24,204 nt of DNA, from positions 1 through 24,204 of the forward strand of contig NZ_CAXBKN010000043.1 of the NCBI RefSeq assembly GCF_963976135.1. The letters run 5' to 3'. The translations under genes were made by a program, and so were the position numbers. Below are positions 21,645-24,204 of this stretch, piece after piece. Every line of letters starts with the position of its first letter. The first letter of the stretch is position 1. Origin of the DNA: Maricaulis sp963976135 (GTDB taxonomy: Bacteria; Pseudomonadota; Alphaproteobacteria; Caulobacterales; Maricaulaceae). Below the pieces are notes generated by a model. That model was not told where the DNA came from and did no database searches. It worked only from the letters and a program-made list of their open reading frames with translations.

Positions 21645-22960
21645 GGACCGGTAATCTCACTCTTTTCGCCATCCGGGCCGGAGGCGGCGTTGCGGCCAAT
21701 CGTATACACCTGACCGGCAGGCGTCACGCCGCGGATGTATTGATCGTCGCTGCCGTCTTCAAGCACGATCAGGTCGCCCCATGGCGCAACACAGATATTG
21801 TCGGCCTTTTCCATGATTTCCGGGTCGTCGCACTCGACGAAGAGCTGCAGGCGGGCCGGGTGGGCGCTTTCGCCGGGCTGGCCTTCAAGCGGGCTCGGCT
21901 GGTAGCGCCAGATCTGGCCGATATGGGCCGGGCCACCATCGGTCGAGGTGAAATAGCATTCGCCATCGCCCCAATACAGGCCCTCACAGCGGCTGAAATG
22001 GGCGGCGCCGGCAGCGACGGCACGGATCCACAGGTCTGCATTGGGTGATTCGACATCATCGAGATCGATCCATTCGACCTCAATCCAGTCACCGACGGCA
22101 ACATTCGGGCCGGCCTCGGCCCAATTGCGAATATCGAGGCCCGGCCGGCCGCGCACGGCCAGGGCCTGCAACCGGCCACCTTCGCTCAGCTGGCCGTGAA
22201 CATGCGGCAAAAACCGGTAGAAGCAGCACCCGGCATATTCATCCTCGGTCTCGTAGACGATGCCGGTTTCAGGATCGACAGCGACGGCCTCATGGCGAAA
22301 ACGGCCCATGGCCTTGAGCGGAACAGGGGCGACCAGCCCGGTCGCCGAAGCCGGAATTTCAAAACAGTATCCGTGTTCAACCTGGGCGGCGTCGCCGACG
22401 CCGACTGTTGTTTCCTCGCAGGTGATCCAGCTGCCCCAGGGCGTGACCCCGCCGGCACAATTGTTATAGGTGCCGATCAAAGAGAGATATTCAGCCTCAA
22501 CTTCCAGGGTCCGGGGGTTGAGCACGAGATGGCTGGTGCCGCCCAGATTGGGCAGGCCGTCAGCGGTCCAGTCATGGACCAGGCTGCGATCAATCAAGCC
22601 GAGGCGCTCATTGGCCGGGCCGAAGGGCGAAACCTCGACCTGGGCCGGGTTGAGCTCGTGATTTCGCACCAGCACGATGCGTCCGTCATCGCGGGCGAAA
22701 CATCCCATACCGTCATAATCGCCGGGCGCCAGCAAACCGTCACTCATCTCGTCGCCGACCGTCGAGAGCACCTGATAGGAAAACCCGCGAGGCAAATCGA
22801 ACAGATTGGCCGGGTCCGCGCGCAGCGGGCCATAGCCGGTGACTTGATTGATATAGCCGCCAACCTCGCCCGATTGGCAGCCGGCAAGCGCGGCCAGACC
22901 GGTGAACGCAGCCGTAGTGGCAATCGAATTACGCAGGAAAAGACGGCGGGTGAGGGACAT
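21545..22960 (-). CDS. PhoX-like phosphatase (DUF839), Tat-exported lipoprotein
   Basis: This 471-residue protein starts with a Tat signal (TRRLFLRN, residues 4-11) and a lipobox LAGC (Cys28), so it should be exported folded and lipid-anchored. The body has PhoX/DUF839 marks: LVRNHELNPAQ, GGTSHLVLNPRTLEVE, YNNCAGGVTPWGSWITCEE, FRHEAVAVDPETGIVYETED, CCFYRFLPH, EGLYWGDGECYFTSTDGG, QIWRYQPSP, DNICVAPWGDLIVLEDG, EITGPCFSPDGSTLFFNVQ. Members are Ca/Fe-dependent alkaline phosphatases acting on phosphate esters, though substrates vary. The gene precedes and overlaps a phytase-like gene, and a possible Pho box lies upstream. Confidence 0.92.
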   Translation of the reverse strand: MSLTRRLFLRNSIATTAAFTGLAALAGCQSGEVGGYINQVTGYGPLRADPANLFDLPRGFSYQVLSTVGDEMSDGLLAPGDYDGMGCFARDDGRIVLVRNHELNPAQVEVSPFGPANERLGLIDRSLVHDWTADGLPNLGGTSHLVLNPRTLEVEAEYLSLIGTYNNCAGGVTPWGSWITCEETTVGVGDAAQVEHGYCFEIPASATGLVAPVPLKAMGRFRHEAVAVDPETGIVYETEDEYAGCCFYRFLPHVHGQLSEGGRLQALAVRGRPGLDIRNWAEAGPNVAVGDWIEVEWIDLDDVESPNADLWIRAVAAGAAHFSRCEGLYWGDGECYFTSTDGGPAHIGQIWRYQPSPLEGQPGESAHPARLQLFVECDDPEIMEKADNICVAPWGDLIVLEDGSDDQYIRGVTPAGQVYTIGRNAASGPDGEKSEITGPCFSPDGSTLFFNVQRYPGRTFAVRGPWGDRSL

Positions 22961-23007
22961 GACAAGGCTCCGTGCGGTCGGGAATGCCCTGCTAATACAA
23001 GCGCATC

Positions 23008-23025
23008 ACGACGGGAAGATGACGA
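23008..23025 (-). promoter_or_regulatory. Possible Pho box upstream of the PhoX-like gene
   Basis: On the minus strand TCGTCAT-CTTC-CCGTCGT resembles two CTGTCAT half-sites 4 bp apart, matching 10 of 14 positions. A TATTAG hexamer follows 10 bp downstream, the expected spacing for a PhoB-dependent -10. The gene start is about 48 bp from the box. The score is moderate and the match could be chance. Confidence 0.35.
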
Positions 23026-23097
23026 TCGCAGTGTTATGCGGTATTATGTAACCGTATTCCTAGCTGTATAAAAACGCAGCGGAAATTCGCGCCCGGC

Positions 23098-23126
23098 TTG
23101 ACCGGATGCAAAACCCGCCCTACACC
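23098..23126 (+). promoter_or_regulatory. Candidate rplM-rpsI promoter
   Basis: TTGACC (23098-23103), a 17-bp spacer and TACACC (23121-23126) lie about 50 bp before the rplM ATG. The -35 is strong and the -10 is weak. A TATAAA at 23067-23072 is an alternative -10 without a clear partner. Confidence 0.4.
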
Positions 23127-23174
23127 GCGCGCTCGAAACCAAACCCACGCCAGCAGGCATGAGGCAGGATTATT

Positions 23175-23639
23175 ATGAAAACCTTTTCCGCAAAGCCCGC
23201 GGATGTCGTCCACAAGTGGATCGTGATTGATGCGGAGGGGGTCGTTGTTGGCCGTCTCGCCGCCTTCGTTGCGACCCGTCTTCGTGGCAAGCATCGCCCG
23301 GATTTCACCCCGCACACCGATACCGGTGACCACGTCATCATCGTCAATGCCGAGAAGTGCGTCTTCACCGGCAAGAAGCGTGAAGACAAGCGCTATTACC
23401 GCCATACCGGTCACCCGGGCGGGATCAAGGAAACGAGCCCGGCAAAACTGCTCGACGGCCGTTTCCCCGAGCGCGTTCTGCAAAATGCGATCAAGCGCAT
23501 GCTGCCCAAGGATAGCCCGCTCGCGCGCCAGCAGTATTCCAAGCTGCGCGTTTATGCCGGGACCGATCACAAGCACGAGGCCCAACAGCCCGAGCTGATC
23601 GATTTCAAATCCATGAACTCCAAGAATTCGAGAGGCTGA
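23175..23639 (+). CDS. rplM: 50S ribosomal protein L13
   Basis: This 154-residue large-subunit protein is an early assembly protein that binds 23S rRNA. Visible marks are KTFSAKPADVVHKWIVIDAEG at the N-terminus, VVGRLAAFVATRLRGKHRPDFTPH, GDHVIIVNAEK, YYRHTGHPGGIKE, AIKRMLPKDSPLARQQ and LRVYAGTDHKHEAQQP. Length is normal for alphaproteobacteria (about 155). It is followed after one base by rpsI, the universal bacterial L13-S9 pair. Confidence 0.98.
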   Translation: MKTFSAKPADVVHKWIVIDAEGVVVGRLAAFVATRLRGKHRPDFTPHTDTGDHVIIVNAEKCVFTGKKREDKRYYRHTGHPGGIKETSPAKLLDGRFPERVLQNAIKRMLPKDSPLARQQYSKLRVYAGTDHKHEAQQPELIDFKSMNSKNSRG

Positions 23640-23640
23640 T

Positions 23641-24135
23641 ATGTCTGAAGAAGCCCGCTCGCTCGACGACCTGAAGGTCGTCATGAAAGCAGCCGATGCC
23701 GTCCAGGTTGAAGCTGAAACCGCTCCTGTCGAACCCCAGATCGACGCCCTCGGCCGTGCCTACGCCACTGGCAAGCGCAAAAACGCGATTGCCCGTGTGT
23801 GGATCAAGCGCGGTTCCGGCAAGATCACGGTCAATGGCCGCGACCAGGAAACCTATTTTGCCCGTCCGGTTCTGCGCATGTTGCTGCAGCAGCCGCTCGA
23901 AGCCGCCTCGCGCGTCGACGAGTTTGACGTGATTGCCACCGTCAAGGGCGGCGGCTTGTCCGGCCAGGCCGGTGCTGTGCGTCACGGCATCTCCAAGGCT
24001 CTGACCTGTTTCGAGCCTGGCCTGCGTGGCGTCCTGAAAGCCGGTGGCTTCATGACCCGCGACAGCCGCGTCGTCGAGCGCAAGAAATACGGCCGCGCGA
24101 AAGCCCGTCGTAGCTTCCAGTTCTCGAAGCGCTAA
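23641..24135 (+). CDS. rpsI: 30S ribosomal protein S9
   Basis: This 164-residue small-subunit protein sits in the head, and its C-terminal arm reaches the P-site tRNA. The core starts at AYATGKRKNAIARVWIKRGSG, with ITVNGRD, YFARPVL, GGGLSGQAGAVRHGISKAL and GGFMTRDSRVVERKKYGRAKARRSFQFSKR (C-terminal arm ending in the conserved SKR). An N-terminal extension of about 35 residues, common in alphaproteobacteria, precedes the core. ATG lies one base after the rplM stop, with AGAGGC upstream. Confidence 0.98.
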   Translation: MSEEARSLDDLKVVMKAADAVQVEAETAPVEPQIDALGRAYATGKRKNAIARVWIKRGSGKITVNGRDQETYFARPVLRMLLQQPLEAASRVDEFDVIATVKGGGLSGQAGAVRHGISKALTCFEPGLRGVLKAGGFMTRDSRVVERKKYGRAKARRSFQFSKR

Positions 24136-24165
24136 TCGGTCACCCGATTATCGGCTACACAGATT

Positions 24166-24203
24166 ACGGGCGGTTCCTTACGGGAGCCGCCCGTTTTCGT
24201 TTT
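24166..24203 (+). terminator. Intrinsic terminator of rplM-rpsI
   Basis: ACGGGCGGTTCC (24166-24177) pairs with GGAGCCGCCCGT (24183-24194) over 12 positions with one G-T pair and a TTACG loop, followed by TTTTCGTTTT. It ends the ribosomal protein operon 30 bp after rpsI. Confidence 0.9.
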
Positions 24204-24204
24204 G

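Overview
The window looks like a stretch of core chromosome from an alphaproteobacterium of the Caulobacterales/Maricaulales type (Maricaulis- or Hyphomonadaceae-like). This is inferred from gene content and order: hemA-type 5-aminolevulinate synthase beside an LdtR-type MarR regulator, a MucR/Ros regulator divergent from glyA, the nrdR-rib-nusB-thiL-hppA series, and the bamE / ubiquinol-cytochrome c chaperone / plsX-fabH-ihfA-merR block. The DNA is GC-rich and even in composition. I see no insertion sequence, prophage, CRISPR array, rRNA or clear foreign island.

Positions 1-2625 hold the end of a valine-degradation operon: the tail of an acyl-CoA dehydrogenase, an unrecognised small gene, 3-hydroxyisobutyryl-CoA hydrolase and 3-hydroxyisobutyrate dehydrogenase. 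Positions 2692-4782 hold ldtR, a regulatory gap with nested inverted repeats, hemA, and a small gene whose 3' end carries the terminator of the converging mucR. mucR and glyA diverge from a 274-bp AT-rich gap (5225-5498).

From glyA to thiL (5499-11499) all genes point the same way and nearly all overlap by 1-4 nt: glyA, nrdR, a reductase-only RibD, ribE, a RibBX-type protein, ribH, nusB, thiL. The riboflavin genes here make the reductase, DHBP synthase, lumazine synthase and riboflavin synthase. The RibD deaminase domain is absent, and the GTP cyclohydrolase II-like domain has lost its zinc cysteines, so the first two guanine-branch steps must be encoded elsewhere. Next come an exported protein of unknown function and a K+-independent-type proton-pumping pyrophosphatase (hppA), ending at a bidirectional terminator shared with the converging bamE.

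From 15020 the genes are a cytochrome bc1 assembly chaperone, plsX-fabH, ihfA with a good promoter, a MerR-type regulator, a small exported protein preceded by a possible leader ORF, tRNA-Pro(GGG), and heme A synthase ctaA/COX15. On the minus strand a Tat-exported PhoX-like lipoprotein overlaps a phytase-like beta-propeller lipoprotein by 100 nt, with a possible Pho box upstream. The window ends with rplM-rpsI and an intrinsic terminator.

No wholly new system is evident. The points most worth following are the divided riboflavin pathway, the MucR protein without zinc-ligand histidines, the nested palindromes at hemA, the leader ORF at 18640, and the PhoX/propeller pair.
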